From contig CAMLEF010000184.1 in the NCBI GenBank assembly GCA_946478675.1, positions 1-8,883 on the forward strand: a stretch of 8,883 nt of DNA. The letters are read 5' to 3'. Below, piece after piece: positions 1 through 7,546 of this stretch (the first letter of the stretch is position 1; each line of letters opens with the position of its first letter). The notes beneath the pieces are model-generated. The model was not told where the DNA came from and made no database searches. It saw only the letters and a list, made by a program, of their open reading frames with translations. The position numbers and the translations under genes are program-made. This DNA comes from an uncultured Flavobacteriales bacterium. GTDB lineage: Bacteria; Bacteroidota; Bacteroidia; Palsa-965.

Positions 1-8
1 CTTACCGT

Positions 9-665
9 CTACGCCACTTCTTCTTCGTTTTTCTCCCGGCGTTTCACCAGGCGGATCTTGGATTCTTCCTTGCGAAGCAGGCGTTCGATGTTTTTCTGGT
101 GCGTGATCAGGATGAGGATCGCCACCATGATCGAGAACACGACCATCGACGGCACGACAGAATCCTTGAACAGCAGGATGACGATGAACGGCAGCGAAAT
201 TCCCGCGGAAATGGAGCCGAGGGAAACGTAGTTCGTCGCCAGGAAAACCAGCAGGAACACGCCTACAGCAACGAGGCAGGCCCACGGATGAACCGCCAGC
301 GCTACGCCGAACAGTGTCGCAATCCCTTTGCCGCCGCGGAATCCCGCGAAGACCGGGAAGATATGGCCCATCACGGCCGCCACGCCCAGCGCAAGCTGAA
401 TGTTCACGAAATCCTGGGAATGCGCCGGGGCTTCCGTCACCACCAGCGCCATCATCACCGCCAGCCAGCCCTTGAGGACGTCCATCAGGAGCACGGGGAT
501 ACCGGCTTTTTTGCCTAAGACGCGGAAGGTATTCGTAGCACCGGCATTACCGCTGCCGTGCTCGCGAACGTCCGTTCCGTAGAAAACTTTTCCGATCCAT
601 ACCGCCGAAGGCACCGAGCCCAGCAGGTAAGCGACCAATAATCCGAGAATTGCGGTTACTGTCAT
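9..665 (-). CDS. plsY: PlsY, acyl-phosphate:glycerol-3-phosphate acyltransferase
   Basis: This 218-residue integral membrane enzyme transfers an acyl group from acyl-phosphate to glycerol-3-phosphate, making lysophosphatidic acid, the first step of phospholipid synthesis. The three family motifs are visible. Motif 1 is at residues 17-45 (SVPSAVWIGK, then HGSGNAGATN). Motif 2 is at 100-114 (GHIFPVFAGFRGGKG, the glycine-rich phosphate-binding loop). The motif 3 region is near 145-159 (NYVSLGSISAGISLP). About five hydrophobic segments (roughly 3-22, 53-76, 90-108, 115-143, 150-188) and a charged C-terminal tail (RRLVK-like, then EEEVA) fit the family, and the length is normal. The ATG overlaps the upstream stop codon by one base (TAATG), so translation is probably coupled to the giant gene before it. 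It is the last visible gene of the prmA operon. Only eight bases follow the stop in this window, so no terminator can be judged. Confidence 0.97.
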   Translation of the reverse strand: MTVTAILGLLVAYLLGSVPSAVWIGKVFYGTDVREHGSGNAGATNTFRVLGKKAGIPVLLMDVLKGWLAVMMALVVTEAPAHSQDFVNIQLALGVAAVMGHIFPVFAGFRGGKGIATLFGVALAVHPWACLVAVGVFLLVFLATNYVSLGSISAGISLPFIVILLFKDSVVPSMVVFSIMVAILILITHQKNIERLLRKEESKIRLVKRREKNEEEVA

Positions 666-3600
666 TAGTTTCCTCCGTTATCCGAACCACCGCCTGAATC
701 ATCCGCCGGTTCGCCCGCCGTGGCGCGTTTCACCTTCTTCAGCAACAGGTTCCGTTCGTTCGGACTACCGCCGCGGTAGGTGTACTTGCCTTTGGGGACA
801 GGGTTCGGGTTACGTTCTTTGTTATAATCGTCCGGCGCTACACGATCGTCATCCTTCATGCCCTTCAGGCTCTCCATGAACTTTTCGTTCGTAGAATAGG
901 CCATCATGTTGCCGTTCGAATAGTTAAAGGTATACCATTTCCCGTTATCCAGCTCAAAATAGATCCAGAGAACATCGCCCGAACGTTTGCGCTCCAGCAG
1001 GATAGTACCCGGTATATATTTGTTAATCTGCGTTTTACCGATGCTTCCGAGGCCTAATTTGCCCTGGGAAATATAGGACTTCGTCTGCTGGTTCCAGGTC
1101 ATCTGGACGTCCGTGAAGAAGAGCGTGTAATTCAGCTCGTCCGGGAACTTTTTGTACGATCCGTACAGGCTGAGCTGCGAGATGAGCTTGTCGGCTTTTT
1201 CTTTGCCCATGATCTCCGTGATCGCTTTCTGGAAAGTGGAACGCGACGGGTCGGTGCCGGCGAGGCTGGTGGAATTGTTGATGTCTTCCACGAGGTAATC
1301 CATCAGCTTGTCGCTGAAGAAGAAGTCGATGCCGATCACCAGGTCGAACGAGCTGCTGTGGTCGGTGGTGTTGTGCGTGGCGTTGCCGATCGGGTTCATG
1401 TACACTTTGCCGAGGTTGGCGCCCAATGCCATTTTTCCTTCGCCGTACACCGAGCAGGTCTTCGTGCTGAAGCTGACGTAATTGCCCGGCAGCGAACGTT
1501 CCACCAGCTTTTCGCGGTTCGAGATGCGGTATTCGCGGGAGGCTTTGTCGAAGAACAGGAAACCGTCGGCAGTAACGACGCTGATATCCGTTTTCGCTTT
1601 TCTCGGCGAAAGGAAGGTGCCGTAAATGCCCGAGGAATCCGGCGAAAGCGTGCTCATCAGGCCCGAACAAACCGGCTCGTCCTTATCCGTTACCGGCTCG
1701 AGCGGAACCGGGATGTAAATTTCCGTCGGGTTGATCTCGCCTTTGAACTTCAGCTTCGATTTGCCGAGCGCGCAATCGTGCTGCAGGGCCGTGGCGCCGT
1801 CGAGGACGAGGTAACGGTTGTTGCCGGCCAGGATCACTTTGCCGCGGAAGTCGAACGCGGGACTGAGGTAGAACTTCGATGAATCGGCAATGGTACCTTC
1901 TCCATACGTCTGTCCCGAAGTATCCGGCGCGACTTTCGCAAAGTGAATGATCTGCTCTTTCTTCAGCTCATCCACATAGGCGTAATCGCCCGAAGCGGTG
2001 TAGCTGTGGCTGGAATAGATATCCGTCACGCAATTGAAAAGGTGGTGATATTCCGTAACGGTGTTGGCGGTGATCTGCGAATTGGTCAGCGTTTCCATGT
2101 ACGCGTTCTTCTCGATGACCACTTTGCCGCTGTCCGGCATGATCTTCGCGTCGGCCACGTCGATCTTTTCCACTTTCTCCGCGGTGATGATGTAATTCTT
2201 GTAATCGAATTTCGCTTTGGGCGCACGGAACCGCAGCGAATCCTGCTTCGGATGCACGGAGATGAATTCCGGCCCCTGCAGGTCGAGCTTGTCGGCGCCG
2301 GGTTTCGGCTTCGCACCACCGAGTTCGATCGTGCTTTGATCCATGTACCATTTGAAATTCTTCATGAAGCAGATGTACTGGTTCACCGGGAAATTCACGA
2401 TCGATCCTTCCCCGTTCGCATTGAAATCACCTTCCTTCTTGTCGAAGTCGACGTGCGCGCTGAAGTTTTTCGTTTCAAAAGCAAGTCCCGCCATCTCCAG
2501 CGCTTTCAGGCTGAAATCCGAAGTATCGGCATCGGCGAAGTGCTGTTTTAATATCATCTTCTTCGAGCTCAGCTCGGCGTTGGAGAAATCCAGCTTGCCG
2601 TTGCCGGCCAGGCTCTTCGGGCTCAGCGTCAGTGTTCCGCCGAAGGTTGCGCGTCCGCTGAAAACCGTGAATGCCGAATCGCGGTTGGTGGCGTTCATGT
2701 AATCTTTCTTCGGCATCCAGTGAATGTAAATCTTGCTGCCTTTACATTCGGGATATTCCGTCTTGCCGCTGATCTTCTGCTCTTTCATGTCGAACGATTG
2801 CGCCGTTCCGTTGCAGGAGTCCGGGAAGAAAATGAAGTCGTTCGACCGGCTCGTCGACGTGATGTAATCGATGACACCGTCGCCGCGCAGGCCCTGGTTG
2901 CTCAGGCGCATCGTGTTGGTGAATTTCGCTTTACCACCGTATAGCGGGTAACCTCCGGGCGGCGCCTGTCTCGTGAAACCAAGGGAATAATCCGGCATCA
3001 GTCGCAGCGAGTCGCGGATCTCCGGGAAAATGCCGGACGACTGGAATACGCCGCCGAACTTCAGCGCTTTGTTGTCGAAGTTGTCAAGACTGTCGATGGT
3101 GAATGGATCGAGCTTGAAGTAAAATTTATCGCGGTTGTAAACGCCTTTCTGGATGCCGGGCTTATCGTAATAGACGAAAGCCGGTTTGGAAGAGGTGAAG
3201 ATCGGGTACTGCGGATATTTTTTACTCCACACGCCCGACTTGTTCGCCGGGTTATCGACTTCAAGTTTCCCGTTCAGGTTTTCGATCACGCTTTTCACCT
3301 TCACCTGCACGTAACCTCCTTTCGGATCCTGCGGATCTTTCTGTGGCGAATCGACCCAGATACGAACCGAGTCCACGTTGTTCAGGCTGAGCGAAAACGT
3401 GCTGTAGTCGAACGAAAATAGTTTTCCGTAATAGTCGAAACGACCGGCCATAATCGAACCTTCGAACGTAAAATTCCGGTCTTTCTTCAGGATGATCATG
3501 TCCTGCGACGGGAACACGGTTACGTTCTGTGAATCCGAAAGGCCGACTTCCTTCACTCCGAAAAGCGTGAGGTCGTAGTTTAATAAGTTTAGCTTCGCGT

Positions 3601-5248
3601 TCGGCGTACCGGGCTGCACGTTGGATTCGAAGATGATGTTGTCGTAATCCTTTTTACCGGCACGCGCCGCGATGTACGTGTTGCATTTGTCCTTGTAGGT
3701 GATCATGTCGTTCACCGGATCGTAAATGAGGAAGCCCTGGTTGGAAAGATCCATGATCATCGGGCGGAGCTGCTCGGGCCCGAGCTTCCAGTATTTCGCG
3801 AGATCGATCATCGTGAATGTTCGAACGCTATCATTCACCGTATACACGAAGTTCCTGATCTTGATGAGGGGGTGCACCGGCTCGATGCCCTGCAATCGAT
3901 CGTAGAGATATTGACGGTAATAATTCGCCGAAGGGAACGTTGCATTGCCCTGCGTACTTCCCGGCAATCCTTTCATGGTGATCTGCGGCTCGTTCGTCAT
4001 CCACACGATCTGCGTGACGTACATGTCGATCTTGTGGAAGGAATCGTAGAACGGCGCCTGTGATGCTCCTTCATCCGAACGGAAAATGACAACACGCGAG
4101 CTGTCGGGATGCTCGTTGTTCACGAAATATTTGAAATCCACCGACGGATGCACGATCGAATCCGCATCGAGCGAGAATTTTACGGCCGCATTCTGGCTGG
4201 TGATCTTTTCATTGGCAATACTGAAGCTGGTAGACGTCACCACCAGGAAGTTTTTCCCGTTCCGCTTAAACACAAGCGACGCCGGGGCCACCTTCGAACC
4301 CGAGCCGATGAATTTTCCGCCGACCTGCGTGAAGCCTCCTTCGTAATCGACGTTCGGATACATCGATTTGATCTGGTAACGGCTGGAATAGGATTCGAAG
4401 CGCGGGAAGTTGGCCGTCTTCTGCTGCGCGTCCGCCACGAGCTTTTCCGTCATGCGGCCGGAGAGCGGCTTGTCCTTGAAATACGTTTTATCGTAGAAGG
4501 TCACCGAGTCGGCGATGTACGTAAAGCTCTTGACGGTGATGGAATAATTCTTCAGGTCGGCGTACGTGTCCTCGGGCTTGAGTCCCGCCCGCTCCCACGT
4601 CACGCGCCCGCCTTTTCCCTGCCACATCCCGGTGACGGGATAATACGTGCCGCTCGTGTTGTAAATTTTCGTGCTGTCGTTCTTCGACGTGCCCACGAGC
4701 GTTACGCCGGTAAAACGAATGGCAGGAACGCTGTCGCAGGCGAATTTCCAGCTGCCGCCGTCGGTGCGCCATTCGCCGGAAGGTGTTTTGTAAAATTTAT
4801 TTTCGCTGAACAGCGATTCGCCCATGAGAATAAATTCCGAGAAGGGCTTGTTCAGCTTCCCTGCTCCTACGCTGGCAAAACAGCTCTGCCAGTCGAGGAA
4901 CGTCGTCATCGGTGTGTTGTGATCGACGATCGCCTTGATGGTGTTGACGTAAGAATAATATTCCGGCGCGGGACGGAATTTCTTCTTCAGCATCAGGTTC
5001 GTGTTCTTGTACATCGCCTGCTTGATGTCGTCGGACACGCGCCCGTTCTTCCAGTATTTTTCGTTGAAATCGTCCATGAAATCGCGGCCGTCTTTCTTGT
5101 CGTAGCTCTCGAAGAAATCGCGCATTTCATCCATGAACTTGACGGGATCTTCGGTAAAAGATTTCGGCATCACCTGCGCCTGCGCTGTGTGCGTGAACAG
5201 CAGCAGCGATGCGAGCGAAAGCAATCCGTATCGAATGATGTTCTTCAT
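665..5248 (-). CDS. Giant exported beta-rich protein of unknown function (1527 aa)
   Basis: I do not recognise a named family. The chosen ATG at 5248 begins MKNIIRYGLL and a clear type I signal peptide, with likely cleavage after Ala-Gln-Ala near residue 24. The frame is open 20 codons further upstream, but that part lies inside prmA and would bury the signal. There is no lipobox cysteine and no type IX secretion C-terminal domain, so a periplasmic location is likely (inference). Residues about 31-125 are helical and charged. Much of the rest is alternating hydrophobic/polar beta-type sequence rich in Asp, Lys, Ser and aromatics. Residues 772-812 and 865-915 are a diverged duplication (G-x-A-x-F, then LS, then L-x-G-x-G, then D). 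Residues 476-520 look like a winged helix, and 995-1065 resemble OstA/LptC-type strands weakly. The tail is Gly/Asp/Asn rich. The gene starts 10 nt after prmA and overlaps plsY by 1 nt. An envelope scaffold or assembly role is possible but unproven. Confidence 0.9.
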   Translation of the reverse strand: MKNIIRYGLLSLASLLLFTHTAQAQVMPKSFTEDPVKFMDEMRDFFESYDKKDGRDFMDDFNEKYWKNGRVSDDIKQAMYKNTNLMLKKKFRPAPEYYSYVNTIKAIVDHNTPMTTFLDWQSCFASVGAGKLNKPFSEFILMGESLFSENKFYKTPSGEWRTDGGSWKFACDSVPAIRFTGVTLVGTSKNDSTKIYNTSGTYYPVTGMWQGKGGRVTWERAGLKPEDTYADLKNYSITVKSFTYIADSVTFYDKTYFKDKPLSGRMTEKLVADAQQKTANFPRFESYSSRYQIKSMYPNVDYEGGFTQVGGKFIGSGSKVAPASLVFKRNGKNFLVVTSTSFSIANEKITSQNAAVKFSLDADSIVHPSVDFKYFVNNEHPDSSRVVIFRSDEGASQAPFYDSFHKIDMYVTQIVWMTNEPQITMKGLPGSTQGNATFPSANYYRQYLYDRLQGIEPVHPLIKIRNFVYTVNDSVRTFTMIDLAKYWKLGPEQLRPMIMDLSNQGFLIYDPVNDMITYKDKCNTYIAARAGKKDYDNIIFESNVQPGTPNAKLNLLNYDLTLFGVKEVGLSDSQNVTVFPSQDMIILKKDRNFTFEGSIMAGRFDYYGKLFSFDYSTFSLSLNNVDSVRIWVDSPQKDPQDPKGGYVQVKVKSVIENLNGKLEVDNPANKSGVWSKKYPQYPIFTSSKPAFVYYDKPGIQKGVYNRDKFYFKLDPFTIDSLDNFDNKALKFGGVFQSSGIFPEIRDSLRLMPDYSLGFTRQAPPGGYPLYGGKAKFTNTMRLSNQGLRGDGVIDYITSTSRSNDFIFFPDSCNGTAQSFDMKEQKISGKTEYPECKGSKIYIHWMPKKDYMNATNRDSAFTVFSGRATFGGTLTLSPKSLAGNGKLDFSNAELSSKKMILKQHFADADTSDFSLKALEMAGLAFETKNFSAHVDFDKKEGDFNANGEGSIVNFPVNQYICFMKNFKWYMDQSTIELGGAKPKPGADKLDLQGPEFISVHPKQDSLRFRAPKAKFDYKNYIITAEKVEKIDVADAKIMPDSGKVVIEKNAYMETLTNSQITANTVTEYHHLFNCVTDIYSSHSYTASGDYAYVDELKKEQIIHFAKVAPDTSGQTYGEGTIADSSKFYLSPAFDFRGKVILAGNNRYLVLDGATALQHDCALGKSKLKFKGEINPTEIYIPVPLEPVTDKDEPVCSGLMSTLSPDSSGIYGTFLSPRKAKTDISVVTADGFLFFDKASREYRISNREKLVERSLPGNYVSFSTKTCSVYGEGKMALGANLGKVYMNPIGNATHNTTDHSSSFDLVIGIDFFFSDKLMDYLVEDINNSTSLAGTDPSRSTFQKAITEIMGKEKADKLISQLSLYGSYKKFPDELNYTLFFTDVQMTWNQQTKSYISQGKLGLGSIGKTQINKYIPGTILLERKRSGDVLWIYFELDNGKWYTFNYSNGNMMAYSTNEKFMESLKGMKDDDRVAPDDYNKERNPNPVPKGKYTYRGGSPNERNLLLKKVKRATAGEPADDSGGGSDNGGN

Positions 5249-5258
5249 AAGGGAATGA

Positions 5259-6089
5259 TCATTTTGTAAAGTGCAGCAGGGCCCATTCGCCGTCGGAGAG
5301 CATCGCACGGAAATTCAGTCCGTAGGATGCGGCTGCGTTTTTTAATTCGTCGGTATCGGTGGTAAAAAATCCGCTCAGCAACAATTCGCCCTGTTCCCGT
5401 AACGCAGAAACGTAGGCCGGCATTGCGTGCAGCAGCACATTTTTATTGATGTTCGCAAGGATCACGTCGAAGGTGCGGTTGTTGATCTGCTGCTCCGTTC
5501 CTTCTTCGATGCGGACGTGCTGAACCGGGTTGCGCAATACATTTTCCCGCGCATTTTCCACCGCGTTGGTTTCGATGTCTATGCCAAGCACTTCGGACGC
5601 ACCGAGACGCGCTGCAAGCACGGATAAAACGCCGGTTCCGCAACCCATGTCGAGGACATAACGCCCGGCCGGCTTCATTGTTAATAACTTTTCAGCCATG
5701 AGCCGCGTGGTCGGGTGATGTCCCGTTCCGAACGACTGCTGCGGCTGAATGACGAGCTCGATCTCGATGTTGCCGTCCGGTTCATGGAAAGGCGCGCGGA
5801 TGAGGCAGCGCTCGCCGACTTTCACCGGCTGGTACTGCTTTTCCCATTCGGCGTTCCAGTTCTGTGAAGGGATCAGCTGCTTTGAAAACGAGAGCGTTCC
5901 GGTCTCTGCCGTAATTTCCTGTAAAGGAGCCAGTAAGCTTTCGGAAAATTGTTGCGCAGGCACATACGCCAGGAATCCGTCGGCGGTATCGACAAAACTT
6001 TCGAAACCGCGTTCGGCCAGCTCTGCAATCAGCAAATCGCTACCGGGTTGGCGAGGGTTAATTTTCACGTCAAGTTCGATGTAGTCCAT
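5259..6089 (-). CDS. prmA: PrmA, ribosomal protein L11 methyltransferase
   Basis: This 276-residue SAM-dependent enzyme methylates ribosomal protein L11 at several amino groups. Residues 1-70 form the small N-terminal substrate-recognition domain, beginning MDYIELDVKI as in other Bacteroidota PrmA proteins. Then come the hallmark IQPQQSFGTGHHPTT (114-128), SAM motif I VLDMGCGTGVLSVLAARLGA (145-164), the acidic ribose-binding residues GIDIE (169-173), and VILANINKNVLL (209-220) in the place of the catalytic N-P-P-Y-like motif. The length matches the short Bacteroidota form. The frame is open 66 codons further upstream to 6287, but that extension has no family similarity and crosses a repeat-bearing spacer, so the ATG at 6089 is preferred. 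No strong ribosome binding site is visible. It is the first gene of the minus-strand operon leading to the giant exported protein and plsY. Confidence 0.96.
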   Translation of the reverse strand: MDYIELDVKINPRQPGSDLLIAELAERGFESFVDTADGFLAYVPAQQFSESLLAPLQEITAETGTLSFSKQLIPSQNWNAEWEKQYQPVKVGERCLIRAPFHEPDGNIEIELVIQPQQSFGTGHHPTTRLMAEKLLTMKPAGRYVLDMGCGTGVLSVLAARLGASEVLGIDIETNAVENARENVLRNPVQHVRIEEGTEQQINNRTFDVILANINKNVLLHAMPAYVSALREQGELLLSGFFTTDTDELKNAAASYGLNFRAMLSDGEWALLHFTK

Positions 6090-6180
6090 TCTGAATTTTC
6101 CGAATGCAGCGGACTGTAAGTTTAAGGGCAAAAGCCGTTCCGTTTGCACATTTTCCATCCGGGTTTTTAACAAAAATGAC

Positions 6181-6339
6181 GTGGCGGGGTGCGGGTTGAG
6201 AGGGTGCGCGGTGCGTATGGGAAATGTGTTTAACACCAATGACACGTGAACGATCCTATTGTTACAGCATTTGAATTTTACGCTCACATTTTTTAACGTT
6301 CACCAACCCCTCCGCACCTCGCAACCCGCACCCCGCAAC
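6181..6339. repeat. Inverted repeat with 26-27 nt arms in the prmA/methyltransferase spacer
   Basis: The left arm 6181-6207 is nearly the reverse complement of the right arm 6314-6339. The core, 6184-6198 (GCGGGGTGCGGGTTG) against 6322-6336, is an exact 15-base inverted match. The remainder matches with two mismatches and one single-base indel. About 106 bases of AT-richer sequence lie between the arms. The arms are too far apart for a simple terminator. A small MITE-like or extragenic repeat element is plausible. No clear target-site duplication is seen at the ends. Confidence 0.75.
6312..6339 (+). repeat. Two tandem 14-bp units before the methyltransferase gene
   Basis: CCGCACCTCGCAAC (6312-6325) is followed directly by CCGCACCCCGCAAC (6326-6339), differing at a single base. 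The second unit and part of the first form the right arm of the inverted repeat in this spacer. The units end 10 bases before the -7 promoter element of the downstream gene, so they occupy the place where a -33 element or an activator site would lie. Confidence 0.8.
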
Positions 6340-6349
6340 TTTATTGGCT

Positions 6350-6357
6350 TACCTTTG
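6350..6357 (+). promoter_or_regulatory. Bacteroidota -7 element (TACCTTTG) for the methyltransferase unit
   Basis: TACCTTTG is an exact match to the Bacteroidota consensus TAnnTTTG. It ends four bases before the ATG at 6362, so the expected transcription start falls at or next to the A of the start codon, giving a leaderless or nearly leaderless mRNA. No convincing TTTG-type -33 element is seen at the usual distance, where the GC-rich tandem repeat lies instead. The promoter call therefore rests on the -7 match and its position. Confidence 0.6.
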
Positions 6358-6361
6358 CGGC

Positions 6362-6973
6362 ATGTTAAAATCCGACGCCACGTACTGGAATAACCGCTGG
6401 CTCAACGGGGAAACCCAATGGGACATGGGACATGCATCTCCCCCGCTGACGGCTTTTATCGATACGCTGACGGATAAAAATGCGCGCATCCTTATTCCCG
6501 GTTGCGGCAATGCGTACGAGGCGGAATATCTTTTCAGGAACGGCTTTACGAATGTTTTTGTCGTCGATTTTGCGGCGAAAGCGCTGGAGGATTTTGCGAT
6601 GCGTGTTCCTGAATTCCCGAAGGCGCATCTGCTCTGCTCCGATTTTTTCCTGCTGGATACGGAGCCGTTCGACGTGATCATCGAGCAAACGTTTTTCTGT
6701 GCGATCGACCCGGGAATGCGCCAACGTTACGCGGAGAAAATGTTTGCGTTGCTGAAGCCCGGCGGTACACTGGCCGGATTACTCTTCAACGATCCGCAGC
6801 TCGGCTTTGAACAACCGCCGTACGGGGGAAATGCGGAAGAATACCGCGCAATTTTCTCGCCTTATTTTACGTTTGATCAATTCGAACCGGCGGTCCATTC
6901 CATTGCGCCACGGGCCGGACGCGAGCTGTTTTTCCGTTTCTCCCGGCGCCCAACCGTCCAGAAGGATGCGTAA
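6362..6973 (+). CDS. TPMT-family SAM-dependent methyltransferase
   Basis: This 203-residue cytoplasmic class I methyltransferase resembles the thiopurine S-methyltransferase family (PF05724), whose bacterial members methylate small thiol, selenium or tellurium compounds. The true substrate here cannot be read from the sequence. The N-terminus YWNNRWLNGETQWDMG (8-23) is the family's characteristic Trp-rich cap. SAM motif I is ILIPGCGNAYEAEYL (43-57), the acidic strand is VVDF (67-70), and FDVIIEQTFFCAIDP (103-117) is the motif typical of the family around the active site. LLKPGGTLAGLL (130-141) is the post-motif strand. A TTG start at 6344 is possible, but it would overlap the -7 element, so the ATG is preferred. 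The 3' end overlaps the NlpC/P60 gene by 8 nt, so the two are probably co-expressed. Confidence 0.9.
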   Translation: MLKSDATYWNNRWLNGETQWDMGHASPPLTAFIDTLTDKNARILIPGCGNAYEAEYLFRNGFTNVFVVDFAAKALEDFAMRVPEFPKAHLLCSDFFLLDTEPFDVIIEQTFFCAIDPGMRQRYAEKMFALLKPGGTLAGLLFNDPQLGFEQPPYGGNAEEYRAIFSPYFTFDQFEPAVHSIAPRAGRELFFRFSRRPTVQKDA

Positions 6974-7496
6974 GTTGCTGATCATTGCGTTGCTCTCGCT
7001 TTCCGCCGCCCTCCGCGCGCAGACGCCGAACACGCACGTGCATCCCGACTCCGTCGCCTGGAATCCCGTTCACTTTTTTTACGCGCATTACGGGCTGAAT
7101 CCCGATTCGGCTCAGACGCCGCAGCTTTATTACGATGTGTACACCTGGATCGGCACGCGTTACCATTACGGTGGCACGTCATCCTGCGGCATCGATTGCT
7201 CGGGCTTCGTGAGCGCGATCTACCGTTCGGCGTATTGCATCAGCATTGGCGGCAGCTCGAAAAGCCTCTATACGCTGGTCGATACGGTAGCGAAAAACCA
7301 ATTGCGGGAAGGCGACATTTTATTTTTCAAGATCCGCAAAGGCCAGATCTCGCACGTCGGCATTTATCTCGCCAACAACAAATTCGCGCACGCATCCGTC
7401 CACGGCGGCGTCATGATCGACGATCTCGACGAGCCTTATTATAAAAAGTATTTCTTCTGCGGCGGCCGATTGAAAAACCCGGTTACAATCCGGTAA
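6966..7496 (+). CDS. Exported NlpC/P60 cell-wall cysteine peptidase
   Basis: This 176-residue protein has a signal peptide (MRKLLIIALLSLSAALRA, likely cleaved before Gln19) and one NlpC/P60 domain at about 55-170. The catalytic Cys is Cys78 in GIDCSGFV, the His is His130 in QISHVGIYL, and the third residue is His142 in FAHASVHGGV. The complete triad suggests an active enzyme. Family members cleave gamma-D-glutamyl-meso-diaminopimelate or related bonds in peptidoglycan peptides, so a role in the periplasm in wall turnover is expected. There is no SH3 or LysM substrate-binding domain, so it is a minimal form. The frame is open upstream to 6807, but only the ATG at 6966 gives a signal peptide. 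It is preceded by AGAAGG, which could serve as a ribosome binding site, and it overlaps the methyltransferase stop by 8 nt, suggesting coupled translation. Confidence 0.93.
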   Translation: MRKLLIIALLSLSAALRAQTPNTHVHPDSVAWNPVHFFYAHYGLNPDSAQTPQLYYDVYTWIGTRYHYGGTSSCGIDCSGFVSAIYRSAYCISIGGSSKSLYTLVDTVAKNQLREGDILFFKIRKGQISHVGIYLANNKFAHASVHGGVMIDDLDEPYYKKYFFCGGRLKNPVTIR

Positions 7497-7505
7497 TTCG
7501 AACAG

Positions 7506-7546
7506 TCGTTCATTCGGTTTTCCGCTCCGATTTTCCGAATGAACGA
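7506..7546. terminator. Possible bidirectional hairpin between convergent genes
   Basis: TCGTTCATTCGG (7506-7517) and CCGAATGAACGA (7535-7546) form a perfect 12-bp stem with a 17-nt loop. The stem begins 10 bases after the NlpC/P60 stop and lies in the 82-bp gap between convergent genes, a usual place for a shared terminator. No T run follows the stem on either strand, and the arms share words with the neighbouring repeats. It may therefore be an extragenic palindromic repeat rather than an intrinsic terminator. Confidence 0.5.

Noticed and set aside
1358..2551. Two plus-strand open frames (174 and 202 codons) opposite the giant gene
   Set aside because: Antisense shadows with Arg/Val/Phe-rich low-quality composition and no motifs.
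4109..5269. A 386-codon open frame on the plus strand opposite the giant gene
   Set aside because: It is rich in Arg, His and Val in the way antisense frames of GC-biased genes are, has no recognisable motifs, and lies wholly opposite well-supported genes with a signal peptide and normal composition.
5249..5308. 20-residue upstream extension of the giant protein
   Set aside because: It overlaps the prmA 3' end and would place a Cys-rich stretch before a normal signal peptide.
6224..6250. Short palindromes GTGTTTAACAC and CACGTG in the prmA spacer
   Set aside because: They are too short to be distinguished from chance, and no matching second site was found.
6090..6287. N-terminal extension of PrmA by 66 residues
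   Set aside because: The extension has no family similarity, is Pro/Asn/His rich and would cross the left arm of the inverted repeat. The MDYIELDVKI start fits PrmA proteins of this group.
6807..6965. Upstream extension of the NlpC/P60 protein by 53 residues
   Set aside because: It lies inside the methyltransferase gene and would bury the signal peptide. The ATG at 6966 is well placed.
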